A stretch of DNA of 64,000 bases from the NCBI GenBank assembly GCA_016191165.1, contig JACPPF010000046.1, positions 1-64,000 of the forward strand, read 5' to 3'. Numbering within the stretch: the stretch's first letter is position 1; every line of letters starts with the position of its first letter. Origin of the DNA: Planctomycetota bacterium. Lineage in GTDB: Bacteria > Planctomycetota > Planctomycetia > Gemmatales > Gemmataceae. The notes under the pieces are model-generated. The model saw only the letters and a list, made by a program, of their open reading frames with translations, ran no database searches and was not told the DNA's origin. Below, in pieces: positions 63,920-64,000 of this stretch. Made by a program: the position numbers and the translations under genes.

Positions 63920-64000
63920 TCAGGCCGGGAACTCCAGTTTGCGCCAATCAAGGAGGCTCATTTCTTCGTCCCCGACGAAGAAGATTTTCACACCGACCCC
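63920..64000 (-). CDS. C-terminal tail of a gene upstream of tssF, possibly T6SS accessory (ImpE/TagJ-like)
   Basis: The last 26 codons of a minus-strand gene entering from the right edge, read as VGVKIFFVGDEEMSLLDWRK and ending KLEFPA before TGA at 63920-63922. The ending DEEMSLLDWRKLEF recalls ImpE/TagJ-type accessory proteins of type VI clusters, where such a gene sits next to tssF or tssE. With so few residues this is a weak assignment; TssE or another component cannot be excluded. It is 71 bp upstream of tssF. Confidence 0.5.
   Translation of the reverse strand, partial: GVGVKIFFVGDEEMSLLDWRKLEFPA

Overview
The window looks like chromosomal DNA from a planctomycete, most likely of the Gemmataceae. 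I infer this from gene families typical of that group: two Tat-exported DUF1501 proteins, a secreted protein with a LEPR-XLL-like N-terminal motif, TIGR03067-like and TIGR03000-like domains, a transmembrane Ser/Thr kinase, a short SecA paralogue, and G+C-rich coding DNA with many palindromic intergenic repeats. No rRNA, tRNA, CRISPR array, intact insertion sequence or phage was seen.

Layout. 1-1300: 3' part of a hemolysin-type repeat protein whose reading frame is broken near position 124. 1.6-7.6 kb: an oxidative-stress and flavin block (SWIM zinc-finger protein, ahpD and ahpC on the minus strand, divergent tpx, ribF, an unknown gene, a methyltransferase, trxB). 7.7-16 kb: secreted glycoside-hydrolase-like protein, DUF4058-like protein, secreted esterase, a small Gemmataceae-type protein, a Rossmann-type unknown, an HtrA protease and a DksA/TraR-type zinc protein. 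16.8-24.4 kb: a plus-strand run with an unusual M1 peptidase joined to an outer-membrane beta-barrel, a secreted esterase, a DCC-type thiol protein, a YhaM-like exonuclease and a HEAT-repeat membrane protein. 24.8-32.6 kb: a minus-strand run with an LRR protein, a membrane protein overlapping a secreted metzincin-like protein, dus, and an EboC-like UbiA enzyme next to a TIM-barrel isomerase. 32.7-44.1 kb: Ser/Thr kinase, a beta-class DNA methyltransferase facing a winged-helix protein, truD carrying an in-frame palindromic insertion, a tandem spermidine-synthase-like secreted protein, DUF1501 and a short SecA; a 249-bp MITE-like element lies between the last two. 44.5-53.5 kb: lipoprotein methyltransferase, second DUF1501, membrane-anchored beta protein, xylA, a suppressor-of-fused-like protein, nagA, a small protein and ahcY. 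53.7-58 kb: HAD phosphatase, YbaK-type deacylase, SRPBCC protein, miaA (also with an odd insertion) and an FHA protein. 58.3-64 kb: a TIGR03067-like membrane protein, then type VI secretion genes on the minus strand (tssH, tssF and the tail of another gene) running off the right edge.

The most notable signals are the peptidase-M1/beta-barrel fusion, repeat DNA translated in frame inside truD (and probably miaA), the tandem degenerate spermidine-synthase-like protein, the MITE that has split a palindromic repeat, and a family of near-perfect palindromes with a conserved loop placed mostly between convergent genes. No wholly new multi-gene system is obvious. The best candidates for undescribed biology are the fusion protease, the methyltransferase/winged-helix pair and the coding palindromes.
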